This document shows, piece after piece, positions 45,179-57,479 of a stretch of 64,000 nt of DNA (position 1 is its first letter; the number at the start of each line of letters is the position of its first letter). The translations under genes and the position numbers were made by a program. The notes beneath the pieces are model-generated. The model did not search any database. It was given only the letters and a program-made list of their open reading frames with translations, and was not told the DNA's origin. Source of the stretch: Artemia franciscana (lineage: Eukaryota > Arthropoda > Branchiopoda > Anostraca > Artemiidae); NCBI RefSeq assembly GCF_032884065.1, contig NC_088866.1, forward strand, positions 47,026,886 to 47,090,885, written 5' to 3'.

Positions 45179-45364
45179 GCCCAAGTCAAACTAAGACACG
45201 AAGCAGGATGACGACCACGCTTTTTCTTGCTCTTAAATGGAGCATAATTGTAAATTTATTTATTTTCCTAAAATCACCAATACGCACAGATGCTACCACT
45301 AGTCCACCTTCCCCCCTTAAAAAAGCCAAAATCTGATCTTCACAGACTCAAAATTTCGCTAATC

Positions 45365-46345
45365 AAACAGGTCGTGGTAACCAAGTGTAAGTAAGCGATG
45401 CGGCTCAATAAGAACTGAAAATGTAAGAAAAAGATTCTTGATAATAACAGATCTATCAAAAGAGTCTACTTTTGGTCCTTGCTCAAAATGTATAGAATTC
45501 ATAAAGTTTGATGTTACCCATCAAAAGTTACGAGCCTGAGAAAACTTGTCTAATTTTGAAAAAGGGAGCTAATCTTAATAAAAATCACACAGTGAGATTC
45601 AGAATATCAGAGAACCATGCTTTAGAGGATTGAGGCACCTATGTAAAAAATTTGGAATTTTGACTTTTTTGCCGTAAGCAAGATCACGGATGCGTGTTAA
45701 TTTTTTTTTAGAGGTAACCGTATCGGACCAATGATCCTAGAAGATCGGGAGAGGGCTCATTTGATCGGAAATGAAAAGCTCTAGTGATGTTTTTAAGTAA
45801 CCAAAAGCATTGGAGGGCAGCTACCCTCCCCCTCCCCCAAATTTTTATCCAAAATTGTCTTATTCAAATTTTGAGATAGCCATTTTCTTCAGCATAGTCA
45901 ACAGATCTAATAATTATGTCTTTGAGGATGATTTGACCACACAGAGCCCCCGGGGAAGGGCTGCAAGTTATGAGCTATGCCCATTGCTTATATATAGTAT
46001 TGGCTATTCGGAAGTATAAAAATATTTTCCATGAAGGAATTTGTGTGGGGGAAGGGAATTTGCCATGGGAGAGGATCTGGATTTCCCAGTATTAATTTAA
46101 AACTATCAAAAAATTAATAAAAAAAAGTTTTTTTCGACTGAAAGTAAGGAATAACGTTAAAACTTAAAACGAACAGAAATTATTCCTATATGAGGGGGTC
46201 GTTCCCTCTTCAGTACCATGTTCCTTACGCAAAATTTTCTTGAATTTTTTTAAACCTTATTATTCTACTTAAACGGTCCTTATATATCACCAGTCATTCT
46301 TAAATAATTGGGAAAGGAAAGTCAAATTTTAGCATAAAATTGAAC
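45365..46345 (+). repeat. Diverged A (and partial B) module
   Basis: The left end CAGGTCGTGGTAACCAAGTG has a decayed palindrome. It continues recognisably through CTCAATAAGAACTGAAA, CACGGATGCGTGTTAATTT, GAGATAGCCATTTTCTTCAG and GACTGAAAGTAAGGAATAAC. This is the most diverged copy in the window and so probably the oldest. Confidence 0.75.
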
Positions 46346-48111
46346 TGTTGAACAAATTCCTAATAATATTTTTACCACTTAATTCAGAGTGGTTGGAGAT
46401 GGGTATTATTTAAATGTAGATAAAAATATTGTGTGATGTTTATATTTTACGTGGGTGGAGCCATCGTACCCTCTAAAATCGTCTTGAATACACATTGAAG
46501 CATTTCTTATAAATAATAAAAGAGTAATTTTACTGTTTAATTTAAAGAAAAAAAACTCCTGATAGTATTTAACACAACCTCTCCCAAACAATTTCCTGCT
46601 ATAGCTTCTGACGCCCTGCCTCACCTTTTCTAGTTCTGTGTCATTTGGTATAAAAATGAAATATTTTACACTTATGTAGAAGGATTACCGCAATGAAAAG
46701 AGCACTCATACCCACCCTCCTCTAACATCTTTTAATGCGTGGACCAAGAATATTTTCAGGGATAAAAAAGGATTAGATATTAGTTTATATCCGCCCCTCT
46801 ACATTTTTTCCTTTTATTATTTAATATTTGTCTAACGGCTTTATGAGAATTCGGATGAGTGGCGGTTGAAATACAGCATAGAAATTCAACAACGCATATA
46901 ATTGACTTATCTTATAAGCTTAATATAATATCTTATATATCTTAAAATATCTTAAAATATCTTATATATCTTAAAATATCTTATATATCTTAAATATCTT
47001 ATATAAGCTTAACTTATCTTATTATACCCTATGATGTAGATTGGAATCCATGATTACTCTGATAAAGCTTTCCCTCTATCTAGTAGTATTCCCATCCCTC
47101 TTCACTCCTCAGTCACTTACACATAGGCTATTATATAACAAGTCATTTGTATATAATATTTTTTATAACCAAATAATGTGTCTTAGACATTTCAACGTAA
47201 TACGCTCGTACATCATATGGAGCATACAAGCTAAAGGGGGTTTGGTTCATCGGAAGTAGAGTTGCAAATTGACTGAGTTAAAGGACTGTTAGACGAGTGT
47301 TGAATTTAAATAAAACAATATGTCAGGTCTAAACAGGTGTCTTCGCATTTTCTCGATTGACCTATCGTTTTTAAGAGGAGCCATAAATCATTGTCAAATT
47401 GAGCTTAGCTTTGCTAGGAAAATTCCAGTTCACGTTGAATTTACTCAAATTAAATGATAGTATAGAAAATTTAGTAACTTTGGGAAGAATGTTCATTATA
47501 TAGTTGAATCAGAGGTAGCCAAAAATTATTTTCAACGTTGCATTAAGATTCTTCTCGATAAATAATGTTTATTCTTAATGAATTTCAGATATCGCGATGA
47601 AAACTATTAGCAAGAACACATATTTTATACCTTGAACTCAGATTTTGACTGAAAGCATAATTTGCGGTGGAAACAGTTAGTGTTGTGTCTTTAAAATAGC
47701 ACATCTCTGATCATTCGGAAACATTACAGATTCAGAAACATAGTTATCATTTCTGACTTGATTTATGTCTCTTCAACCGTCACTAAGGTCTTAACCTTCA
47801 CAGAATTCAAGATAATTACGATTGACTTAGCGGAGACGCTCGCTATAGAATTGGGTGAGGGGGATCCAGTCTTCAAACAATCCACTGCTTCCATCCTCCT
47901 TCTGGATTACAAAAGTGTGCTATAAATTCCCAAGCAAACAATAATCAATGTATATTAATGAATAAAGATGCTTACAGGTTTCATCTTTCTCGAGTATTTC
48001 TATTGTTCAGGTAGGATGGAGAAGGAGTGTTCACCACTGGTATCTCAGCACAGTGACAAGTGTGTATTATTCTGATGGTATAGACTGAAGCTAAATATTT
48101 TGAAACGAATA
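46346..48111. other. No recognisable gene; AT-rich tandem patch
   Basis: A patch at 46918-47012 repeats CTTATATATCTTAAAATAT with variable spacing. I find no homology or exon pair in the rest. Confidence 0.45.
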
Positions 48112-50743
48112 TAGGGGAGAGGGGGGCGAAACCGTACGTTTTTGAGTTTTTGACCCCTATAAGATGTTCTTCTAAAGATACAAACTTTGTTTTTACATGA
48201 ACAGAAAGCTTAAATATTCATCTTTCTTAGGATTTTTTTTCAATGACTTCCATCAAGTCGTTTCTCATTGAGACCCAAAAACATATGACGTCTTAAAGTG
48301 TCCGAAGTCGCCCCTACCGTGGGGCGAATTCGGACACATGAGGGGCATTTTCGGACATCTATTAGTAAACGATTCAAACAGTGCATTCAGATAATATAAA
48401 AGTAGCAGAATTAACTGGAATATCAAAAGAACTCTAAAGGTATTTCACATTATTATTTTATGGCATAGCAAGATAAGTCACACCCAAATACAAGGCCTTT
48501 GACTGCCTGATCGCCCTGTCCCTCTTGCAGCAAAAGGAGTAGGCAACTTCATAATTATATCATCAAAATCAGTTTCAGCAAAATCAGGCCATTCTGGGAA
48601 GATGGACTTTTCACTTGATTTGCGGAGGTAGTTTATTTTAGCTAATCTGCCACTCACTTCTTCAATCTCACAAACATAGTGTTGCAATCTTTGATGTTTA
48701 AAATTTGATGTTTTTGATGTTTTGATGTTCAAAAATTTGATGTTTATCAGAGTTTTTTTTCGCCATAAACCTCACAAGCACAAATTTTCAGGAGAAAATT
48801 CTTCGTCAGTCTGAAGTTCCCTAACACTTCCAATGTCTCCCTGATGGCATGTTTGAATGGTGCATAAACCGAAACATCAAGGGGGTGAATGCGATGAGAG
48901 CAATGGAGAGGAAAGGTCAGAAGATGAATACCATTATCTTTGCTCAAGGAAACTACTTCAATTGAAATATGTCTTTCATGATTGTCGAACAAGAGCAAAA
49001 CAGAATTCTCTTTGCTAGGTTTAACTTCTTTCTGGAAGTACTACAATGAACAAACGAAATTTTCCGAGGTCATCCATCCACTGCAATGGGCTAAGCCAAT
49101 GCATCCTGGTGGTCCATCTTGATACATTCTCTCAGGAGCCTTGACTCTTGGAAAAACAAACGCTGATGGAATAGTCTGACCAGTTGCAGACACAAAGCAC
49201 AGCATTGTGGTATTTTACCCTCTTTCTGCAGACACGGTCTGTACCACATGTTTTGTCCCCTTTTTAGCAATCACCTTTGGAGCCTGAAAAACTGTGGGTA
49301 CTCCTGTTTCGTCGCAGTTCCAAATCCTACCAGGACGAAATTGTAACTTGCTATACAGTCCCTGAAGATTACGAAAGAAGGCACCAATTACAGTGGCATT
49401 GAAGCCGGCAGCACAAGCCTGGCTTGTATTTTCCGGTTTTCTAATGGACAAATTGGCATTACGCTTCATAAATACTTTAAACCAGTCAAATCCTGCTCCT
49501 TCATTCAGCTCCCAACTTGGTGGGAATTTGAGCTTCAGAGTTGTTGCCCATTGGTAGGCTAACTTTCTCGTTGCATTTGGATTTAGTCCGTGTTTCAATA
49601 TTGAACAGTTTTCGAGGTATATAGCAAGATCTCTCTCTTGTTTGGGAGTAAAAACGAACTTGGAACTCTCCCGAACACTATCATTATCATTGTTTGCACT
49701 TGGGCTACCCTTCTCAAGATCTTGCATTCTACTCTTGTAGCGTTTCACGGCATCCACAAGGGTAAACTTCTTCAAAGAAAATTCTTCCGTGGCTGATCAG
49801 AAAGATGAATTCTCATTTAAGACTTGTCTCACAACACGCTTCAATAATTCTGGATGTGGGGGGCCACCCCTTTTTCGAATATAGGTGCTAACCATCTGTA
49901 AAATCAAAATCTAAAATGTCAAGCACGGAGAGAGAAATGTCCCAAAGTTTTGTGAGCTGATTTTCTTTGAGAAAACATACTTCAAAAATAGTTCTTTGCC
50001 TGGGTGTCTGGATTGATGAATAATAGATTTTAATATATATTTTGTTGTGGGATTCTCGCGCTGGGGTGACCTCCTCTGTTAACTTGTATCTTGTATGTTT
50101 TTTTTATGACGAGATGTTGTGTTTTTTCTATGCATTTATACTGTCCCAGCCTTACGAGCTCTGCTCTCTGTTGGGGCATAATATTGTTTTTGTTTTTTGA
50201 AAGTTGAATTTAATAAGTTCTTATTCCTAGTCTATAATAAAATTGAAATATTTGGTAATTTCCTAGACCTAGCTACTTCAATTCCAGACTCGGAGATACT
50301 TCCATCAGCAAGGGGTGAAACCGGACACCACGAAATGTGTCCGGAGTCGCCCCCAAAAAACTGTCCGGAGTCACCCCTTATTGACGTCATTTTGAAAATT
50401 TACCTTTTTTTGGAAACCGCCAGACATTTCTTGATGAAAATTACGAGGAAAATACCGGAAACATACCTCTTATGATCCTTCTAACTTACGAACCTGTAGC
50501 TAAAATAGCTTGGAAAATATTTGACGAGGACTATAGGTGTCAAAATTTCCAGAGAGTATATAAAAACTTCTTTACCTCTTATCTCAGTAGTCTTTGGCAT
50601 CAAATATTCAAAACTTCCGCCTAATGTGCGCTACATGAATGGCATCTAGCAGCGATTTTCTGAATGTATTAGTTCAAAGACTTTGGACGAGAGGTCCAAC
50701 GGACGGTTTCGCCCCCGTATGGTTTCGCCCCCCTCTCCCCCTA
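48112..50743 (-). mobile_element. pogo/Tigger-type DNA transposon with TIRs and TA target duplication
   Basis: The left end TAGGGGAGAGGGGGGCGAAA (48112) and right end inverted TAGGGGGAGAGGGGGGCGAA (50743) match over about 27 nt with one G indel and one substitution, and both are flanked by TA. Subterminal copies of TGTCCGAAGTCGCCCC-like sequence occur in both halves (48299-48338, 50311-50377). The transposase pseudogene lies inside on the minus strand. Confidence 0.8.
48478..49895 (-). pseudogene. pogo/Tigger-like transposase, decayed
   Basis: The likely start is 49895 (MVSTYIRKRGG). A TGA at 49797-49799 precedes FTLVDAVKRYKSRM. The CENP-B-like DNA-binding part (KQERDLAIYLENCSIL, FDWFKVFMKRNANLS) spans about 49420-49700. 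The first catalytic Asp is in IWNCDETGVPTVF (about 49285-49325). A TAA at about 49214 interrupts the next segment, which reads MLCFVSATGQTIPSAFVFPR and GLAHCSGWMTSENFV. There follow a stop and the second catalytic Asp in VLLLFDNHERHISIEV (about 48955-49000), then LTFPLHCSHRIHPLDVSVY with the third acidic residue (about 48860-48915). The acidic core is all present, but at least three stops or frame changes make it non-functional. Confidence 0.85.
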
Positions 50744-51139
50744 TATATATATCATACAACTTACCCCGTATGGGAAAACCGCACTTGTTTACTTTCACTG
50801 TCTTATTCTTTATTCTACACTCTCTTTGGTTTAATATGGGTACAAACGGAGTAAGGGAAAAAAATTGCTTTCTGAGAAATGGTATCTTTTCTAATTGGTG
50901 TATTTTTCGGTATTGCGAAACATTCAATTACGTAAGATCTGTAAAAGGATTGTAATTATAAAAATTTAAATACAATGCAGTACGGCATCCGGAATTTTTT
51001 TAGAAGGTCTGTTTTTGGTCAAGGATGTTCGATTTTCATTTTTCCCAAGGAAGTCAATAAATCTTCTTTTTTTTCAGGTTCGTTTTTCTTTTTCATTTTA
51101 AATAATAAAATATTGCTAAAATGTTTGATGAATGGTTCT
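50744..51139. other. No recognisable gene
   Basis: Short AT-rich interval. The overlapping frames near 50646-50955 straddle the transposon TIR and are chance. Confidence 0.45.
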
Positions 51140-51840
51140 TAGAAATTTTAAAATTCAAACGTCCCTTGGAGTTTACCAGTAATGGAAGGAGGTCTGGGGG
51201 CTTGATACTTGTTTTAAAGCGGATTTGAATAGTGAAGAAATTAAGCGGTATATGCAGGAAAGGGTAATGTTCTAGCCCTTAGAGAAATAAGCAAGTACTT
51301 AGAGAGAGTAAGGGGAAAGGTGGTATTTACTCGATCCCCTTGTGTGGCGATAAGAATGAGGTTCTGTGTCACATAATGTGTCTTTGTCCGGAATTGCAAG
51401 ACTTAAGAAAATCTGTTCTAATAATTTGAGGTCAAGTGATGGTTTTGTTTTAGCAATTGGATCGTTATATTATGGGACAATAAAAAAATTGAAAAAATAA
51501 TATTAAATTGGAAATGACGCATAGAAAACAAATTTCTAAAGGGGGAGGGGCTGTCTTTCATGTTCTTTTCCTTTTTGTAGCCATTACCCGTGTGGGTTGA
51601 AAACGTTTAGTTTCTGTCTGTCCTCTGTGCAATATTTGTAATTATGTGGGTTGGTTTTGTGATGTTATGCTCCTTATTATATTTGTTTTTGTTTTACAAT
51701 TCTTTGTTTTTTCAGGGTTATTGTATAGGACTATGTTTTATTATGTGAGCTATTATCATGTTCTATTATTTTATGTCGTTTTTTTCCATGACCCAACGTG
51801 GTTTTTGCCTTAAACATCTATCTATCTATCTATGGTGATT
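51140..51840 (+). pseudogene. LINE 3' end: C-terminal finger and 3' UTR
   Basis: At 51334-51429 the frame reads IPLCGDKNEVLCHIMCLCPE and LQDLRKSV, then TGA. This matches the C-x2-C..H-x4-C finger near the C-terminus of CR1/Jockey-like ORF2, with the first Cys replaced by Ile. About 390 nt of AT-rich 3' UTR follow and end in a (ATCT)n run at 51817-51831, the microsatellite-like tail seen in several LINE groups. The upstream RT is not recognisable. Confidence 0.55.
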
Positions 51841-52225
51841 TATTAATAAATGTTATTTAGCAAATGTTTAATGTTTATGAAAACTTAAGACAAGAATTGC
51901 TTTCCTACGATTGTCTTCCAATCTTTCTTCTAAGATATATGATTTCTATGATTGATAATTATCTTTCCGAAAGCATCTGCCATTCGGTAATTTAATCCAG
52001 GATTTAAAACTGTTGTGTGCTAAGCAGTGGCGTAATTTCTTTGCAAAATTTTGGGCTGGAGGGGGAGGGAGGACAAATTTTGGGTTAAATTTTCCCAATT
52101 CAAGTAATAACGACAGTGAAAATTTAAAAATGAGCTATATTTTGCCATAAAGGAAAGGATATGCTAAAGATAACGGACCTATTTCTGTGGATGCTTGAAT
52201 TGTCAAATAAAAAAACTATTTTTTT
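51841..52225. other. No recognisable gene
   Basis: AT-rich spacer between the LINE tail and the next reverse-orientation repeat. Confidence 0.4.
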
Positions 52226-53350
52226 AACTGCAAGTAAGGAGCGACATTAAAACTTAAAACGAACAGAAATTACTCCGTATATGAAAGAGGTTTTCCCCTC
52301 CGCAACACCTCACTATATTTGTGTATTTTATATATTTGTAAACGTGTGTATTACATTTGTGTCTATCTATATTTGTGTATTTTTATTACGTATATGAGGG
52401 GTTTTGCCCCCCCCCCCCGCTAATACCTCGATCTTTACACTAAAGCTTGAATTTTATCCCGTATCTTTAAGAATGACCACTGAATCACAAAGGCCGTGTA
52501 ATAAATAGTTGCAATTACTAAAGATACTTTAGAGTAAAGAGCAAGATATTCTGGAGGAGACAAACCCCCTTATAAACGTAATATTTTATGTTCGTTTTAA
52601 GTTTTAATGCTACTGAATACTTCCAGGTGGAATTTTTTTTATTTAGTTTCTCATTGTTTTTTTTTTTAAATAATACTAGAAAATCCTGCGCCCCCTTCAT
52701 GGAAATTCTCTTCCCTCATGATAAATTCCTCTATGGAAATATCCTCCCACGTAACTCTTTCCATCGACACACACCCACCCCAATGTGAAAAAGCCCCCTG
52801 AAAACATCTGTACCCTTCACAATAACCATTACTATATGTAAACAATGGTCAAAGTTTGTAACTTGCAGCCCCTCCCCCGGGGACTGTGGGGGATTAAACT
52901 GTTCCCAAAGACATAGTTATAAGGTTTTCGACTAGGTTGAATATAATGGCTATCTCAAAATTTTGATCTGGTGACTTTTGGGGAAAAATGTGCGTGCCAA
53001 GGGGGCCTAGGTGCCCTCCAATTTTTTTGGTCACTTAAAAAGGCACTAGAACTTTTAATTTCCGCTAGAATGAGCCCTTTCGGAACATTCTAGGACCACT
53101 GGTTCGACACAATCACTCTTGGAAAAAACAAACAAAAAATAAACACAAGCAAACAAATAAACATGCATCCGTGACCAGGCTCGAAACTTTTAATGGGTAA
53201 GACTAAACTTGATGAAACTTATATGTTTAAAATCAGCATTAAAATTTGATTCTTTTGATGTGACTATTGGTATCAAAATTCTGTTTCTTAGAGTTTCGGT
53301 TACTATCGAGCCGGGTCGCTCCTTACTACAGTTCGTTACCACAAACTGTT
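52226..53350 (-). repeat. A-B-C family repeat, reverse orientation, rearranged
   Basis: Starts with a single C arm (ACTGCAAGTAAGGAGCGACA) and passes through a partial B module (a C-run near 52408). It continues through an inverted A module and ends at the palindrome near 53331-53350 (CAGTTCGTTACCACAAACTG, one mismatch). It is non-coding. Confidence 0.78.
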
Positions 53351-53602
53351 TGATTTTTGAAGAAATCAGACCTCAGCAGGTGTGGGTAAGCTGGTGTATG
53401 GAGGGGGGTTAAACCAAGTCCTAGGAGTGTTATTTACCCCCCTCTCTGCCTCATAAGAAATTCCGTTCCTGGTGCTAAGCGTATCTAAGATTCATTTGTG
53501 GCATTTGCGGATGCATTTCATACTGGTATACTGGTCAGCATCTTCATCCAAATCACTAAGCTGGCTTCGAAGTTTTCTCTGGCACTCAGTAGGGAAGACC
53601 AG

Positions 53603-53604
<2 letters not shown>

Positions 53605-53633
<29 letters not shown>

Positions 53634-53672
53634 GGTTGATACTCTTTTTTGCGTCTTATAAAAGGAGATATT

Positions 53673-53727
<55 letters not shown>
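53605..53727. repeat. T-tract and (GA)n microsatellite
   Basis: About 29 T at 53605-53633 and a GA dinucleotide run of roughly 48 bp at 53679-53727. The reading frame crossing them is a repeat product. Confidence 0.95.
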
Positions 53728-53728
<1 letters not shown>

Positions 53729-55499
53729 AAGAGAGAATAGAGGGAGGTAGGGAAAGCGATGGAGATATAGAGTGAGAGGGTGTGTATGAACGATGAGATC
53801 AGCCAAATCAAAAAGCCAATGACCTTAGAAAATTAAAATCAAACAGAAGAAAACAATTCAAGATTGCAACTGCTTCAGAAATTTCATCTTGCTTAGTGTT
53901 TTCAAAATTGTCATTTTACTAATTTCGATCAGTGAGACCTTAGGGGGTCTCACTTGGACTGTCATATGACTTAGAAAATCCTGAATGTAGAATTAATAAT
54001 TAAACATTCGTTATAGAACTTATCTTATTTAAGGTACTTCAAAGTGCTATTCTTTTGTCAGCTAGAGGGTATCCAGGATTTTGTTTCTTTTAGGGGAGAG
54101 AGCGGTGGGGTTCAACAAAAATAAAAAACACATCACATTTTCTTATATGTGTATCGTTACTTTTGACGTTTTGGGTAGAAAAATTTCTTTTTTCTGGCGT
54201 GGAAGCACTATCAGATTTGAAAAGCAGGCGGCTATATAAATAAGAAAAAATGTCATAAATAAGAAGAACCGAAAAAGGCAAATTTGCAGTTGTTATAAAT
54301 GATGATTTGTTGAAAATGAAGTATTTGGCTAGCCCATGGGCTTGTGTTGGGTTTCAAATTGGGGGGGGGGGGGAATCAGGAGACAAAGTTTATATTTTTC
54401 GAGTCACGCTTGAATCTGGCAAAATCAACTTGGATGTATTGATCATCGACATCAATTTCTTTTTCAAACTGCATTTGCCAGAAGCCGTTGGAATTTGCGT
54501 TAGCTGCATGGATTCATTCAAAACCATGTTCAATTTTGTAAGACGTCATAAATACCAAAAACCCTTTGTTCTCTTTAGCTGTTCAGAGTCCTTTGTCGTC
54601 TTGTGTATGTCGTGTCGTAGAAACTCAAAAACCAATTCTTCTTCGGGATTTTGATTGTGTCGGACTAACGCAATCAAAAACTGTTACGTTCCTTCACTCC
54701 ATTAATGTTTTACTTTGTCTTCTAACTGTAAATTACTTTGTGCGATATCTTCATTTGCAATTCAGAGAGGTTTTTGCTCGTTATTGTTCCAGTCCTTTTT
54801 CTTTAGCTGTTCAGTCATGAACCATGCGTAATTTTGCATGCGTCATGGATACTAAAATAAAATTTGTGAATAATAAAATTTGTGCTTTTGAAATGTAACA
54901 CATATGAAGTCACTCGCTTGATTTGTTTCTCCAACATTAAGGCTCTTAACGAGTTATTTTTTTAAACTCGTGATCTGTTTATATCATTTTTTCAGGCCAG
55001 AAAATCCAAGATGTTAATTATATACATAAAAAAAATATTTAGGTGTTTTCAACAAGAAAATTATCAAGAAAGCTAGTCAGCTTCTACAAACAAGTGAGGT
55101 GCTAAACACCCCCTCCCCTGTTTATCAAATCGTTTACCAGCTTTAGTGTTCACAAATCTATTTTATGATATATTACCGCCTTATAACTAGTTCTAGTTAA
55201 CTCTGTGACACATGGGGATCATTATTATAAATTGTTTTGCTCAATTCCCTTGCCTTATTATTTTGGTTCCTTTTATATTTCTCTTCTTTATTCAATTGTG
55301 TTATTTTATTGATTATATCTCGTGAAGAGGAAGAATATTTGTTTTTATTAACAAAACCTAGAATTTTAGCTGAGATTGTTTCTTATTTTATGTTATGTTT
55401 TTAGAAGTGTTCCAGCAATTTGCAAATGAAGTACCACATTCTAAAATTTCAGCAAGCAGATCTACAGGAGGAAGATGCGATTTTGGAAAGAAAAACGAG
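53728..55499. other. No confidently recognisable gene
   Basis: Two overlapping frames at 54307-54820 have no homology I recognise. A 17-nt sequence CTTTAGCTGTTCAG recurs at about 54574 and 54801. A G-run lies at 54361-54373. No exon chain can be supported. Confidence 0.4.
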
Positions 55500-55660
55500 A
55501 TTTTGTTAATTTTTCAAATTAAATAACTGAATGAGCTTGAAGCTTGAGAAAATAAGAAAATTTATTTAATTTTGAAACTAAGTGTATTCGTAATTTATTC
55601 TGACATTAGATCTGTCTAATTAAGACATTTTTCTTTACCAGCCCTACTTTTTCTCACTTT
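55500..55660 (+). repeat. Direct repeat, left copy (partner 56735-56885)
   Basis: Shares GAGCTTGAAGCTT, GAAACTAAGT, CTGTCTAATTAAGAC and CCTACTTTTTCTCAC with 56735-56885. The two copies bracket a minisatellite and nested A/C/D repeats. Confidence 0.75.
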
Positions 55661-55805
55661 TTCAGGTGTGAGACTCTTTTTCTCACTTTCTCAAGAGTAC
55701 TTTTTATCACTCTTTCAGGAGTGAGACTCTTTTTTCACTCTTTCAAAAGCACTTTTTCTCATTCTTTCAGGAGTGAGATTCTTTTTCTCACTTTTTCAAA
55801 AGCAC
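55661..55805 (+). repeat. Minisatellite of about 55 bp, nearly three copies
   Basis: The repeating pattern TTTCAGGAGTGAGACTCTTT then TTCTCACT and TCAAAAGCACTTT contains short inverted pairs (GAGTGAGA / TCTCACTC), so each unit can form a small hairpin. Confidence 0.75.
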
Positions 55806-55849
55806 TTTCGAACTAAAATGGAAGAGTTGTGGGCATCAAGTCATGGCTG

Positions 55850-56475
55850 ATCTAACAGTTCGTGTAACGAACTGTACTAAGGAGCGACCCTACCCAATAG
55901 TAACCGAAATTATAAATAAACGAAATTTTTATAACAATAGTTATATCAAAAGAATTGCATTTGAATGCTGATTTTAAATATATAAGTTTCATTAAGTTTA
56001 GACTTACGCATCAAAAGTTACGAGCCTGAGAAAATTTGCTTTATTTTAGAAAATCAGGGGAAAAACCCCTTAAAAGTCATAAAATCTTAACGAAAATCTC
56101 ATCATCAGATTCAGCATATCAGAAAATCCTACAGTAGAAGTTTGAAGCTGATATCTACAAAAATGTGGAATTTTGCATTTTCAAACAGTTCATGGTAAAC
56201 GAACTGTAGTAAGGAGCGACCCGGCTCAATAGTAACCAAAATTCTAAAAACCGGAATTTTGATACTAATAGTTACATCAAAAGAACCGCATTTTAATACT
56301 GATTTTAAATGTATAAGTTTCAAATTTTTCACTGTTTTAAAATGTAGAGTTGAGAGAAAGAGTCAAACTTTTGCGTAAAGAGCTGGGCGTTGAAAAGGGA
56401 ACAGCCCCTTTTATATTCGGAGTAATTTCTGTTCGTTTTAAGTTTTATTATCGCTCCTTACTTCCAGTTAAAAAA
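55850..56475 (+). repeat. Two truncated A modules and one C arm
   Basis: An A start at about 55854 (CAGTTCGTGTAACGAACTG, one base lost in the loop) runs to 56180. It is interrupted by a second A start at 56185 (CAGTTCATGGTAAACGAACT), which jumps near 56320 into the second arm of a C hairpin ending at 56467. This records insertion of one family member into another. Confidence 0.78.
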
Positions 56476-56495
56476 AACTTGTTTTTTTTATATTT

Positions 56496-56720
56496 AATTG
56501 TAGAAAAAGCCAAGACTGATAGTCCAATTGAGTGAGAAGAAAACTTGGCATTAATTTTTCCCCTTATTAGGGTTATATAAAAAGGAGTTTAGTTCATTTA
56601 TTAATAGATATGTCTTTATATTATCCTTGCCTGCGTCATTACTAGGGTAGAAGAACTAAGGTAGATAGTCATAGAGCTAATAGAGTGTTAGAACCTATAG
56701 TTTTCCAAGTGCTTCGAGAT
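56496..56720 (+). repeat. D repeat
   Basis: AATTGTAGAAAAAGCCAAGA through GGCATTAATTTTTCCCCTTA to TTTTCCAAGTGCTTC. Here the D repeat is uninterrupted at the site where A modules are inserted elsewhere. Confidence 0.8.
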
Positions 56721-56734
56721 TTCATTGATTTTTC

Positions 56735-56885
56735 AAACTTGATAACCGAAGGAGCTTGAAGCTTAGAAAACAAGGAAATGTATTCGATTTCGAAACTAAG
56801 TATATTCATATTCCATTCATCCGTTAGAGCTGTCTAATTAAGACCTTTTTTCTTTATCAGCCCCTACTTTTTCTCACTCTTTCAC
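56735..56885 (+). repeat. Direct repeat, right copy (partner 55500-55660)
   Basis: Described with its partner. It ends at TTTTTCTCACTCTTTCACGC, where the minisatellite would follow in the left copy. Confidence 0.7.
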
Positions 56886-57479
56886 GCTCCACACGGCAGC
56901 CCCCTATGTTCAGGACGATGACAGAGAATCTGGAGGAATTCTAGAAACCAAGCCTTTAACCATTGAGTCTGAATTAAGTGGATAACTTTTTTTATACCAC
57001 CATTCCCAAACAGTTATTCACGAATGATAAAGGGGAAACGCAAAGTCTCAGCTAATTCATATTCATATAACTACAAAAAAGTATAAAATTAGCCAAATAA
57101 AAAAAGTCCAGATACTCCATTACATTTATCCATCTCCCATCGCTTTTTAAAACGGCTGAAAAACAGTTTATTACCAACCTATGAAAAGTAGTAAGACCAT
57201 ACTTTAGAAGACTGATAGGAAGCAAAACGGATCGTCATCATCCGTTATTTGTTCTACTATTATGGTGTTTTTTTTTTATTTTGGATTAATTCATTAAATT
57301 AAACAACTTAAAGAACCTGTCGTTCTAATATTATGGTAAAAAATTGAGGTAGGAATATGACGAAAACGAAGGGCTTAATTAAAAAGACAAAACGGCGTCT
57401 GGCTGTAAAAAAAATGAACAAGAAAGGCTATACACCAAGGAGATAATTAACAAAAATGAAAGCAGCTAACTGTTTCTAT
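56886..57479. other. No recognisable gene
   Basis: AT-rich spacer without exon or repeat signals I can name. Confidence 0.4.

Noticed and set aside
53492..53806. Frame with Leu-Ser and Lys runs
   Set aside because: It is a product of the (GA)n microsatellite and T-tract.
54307..54820. Two overlapping frames of 115 and 84 codons
   Set aside because: No homology, splice partners or clear codon bias; they may be chance in a less AT-rich stretch.
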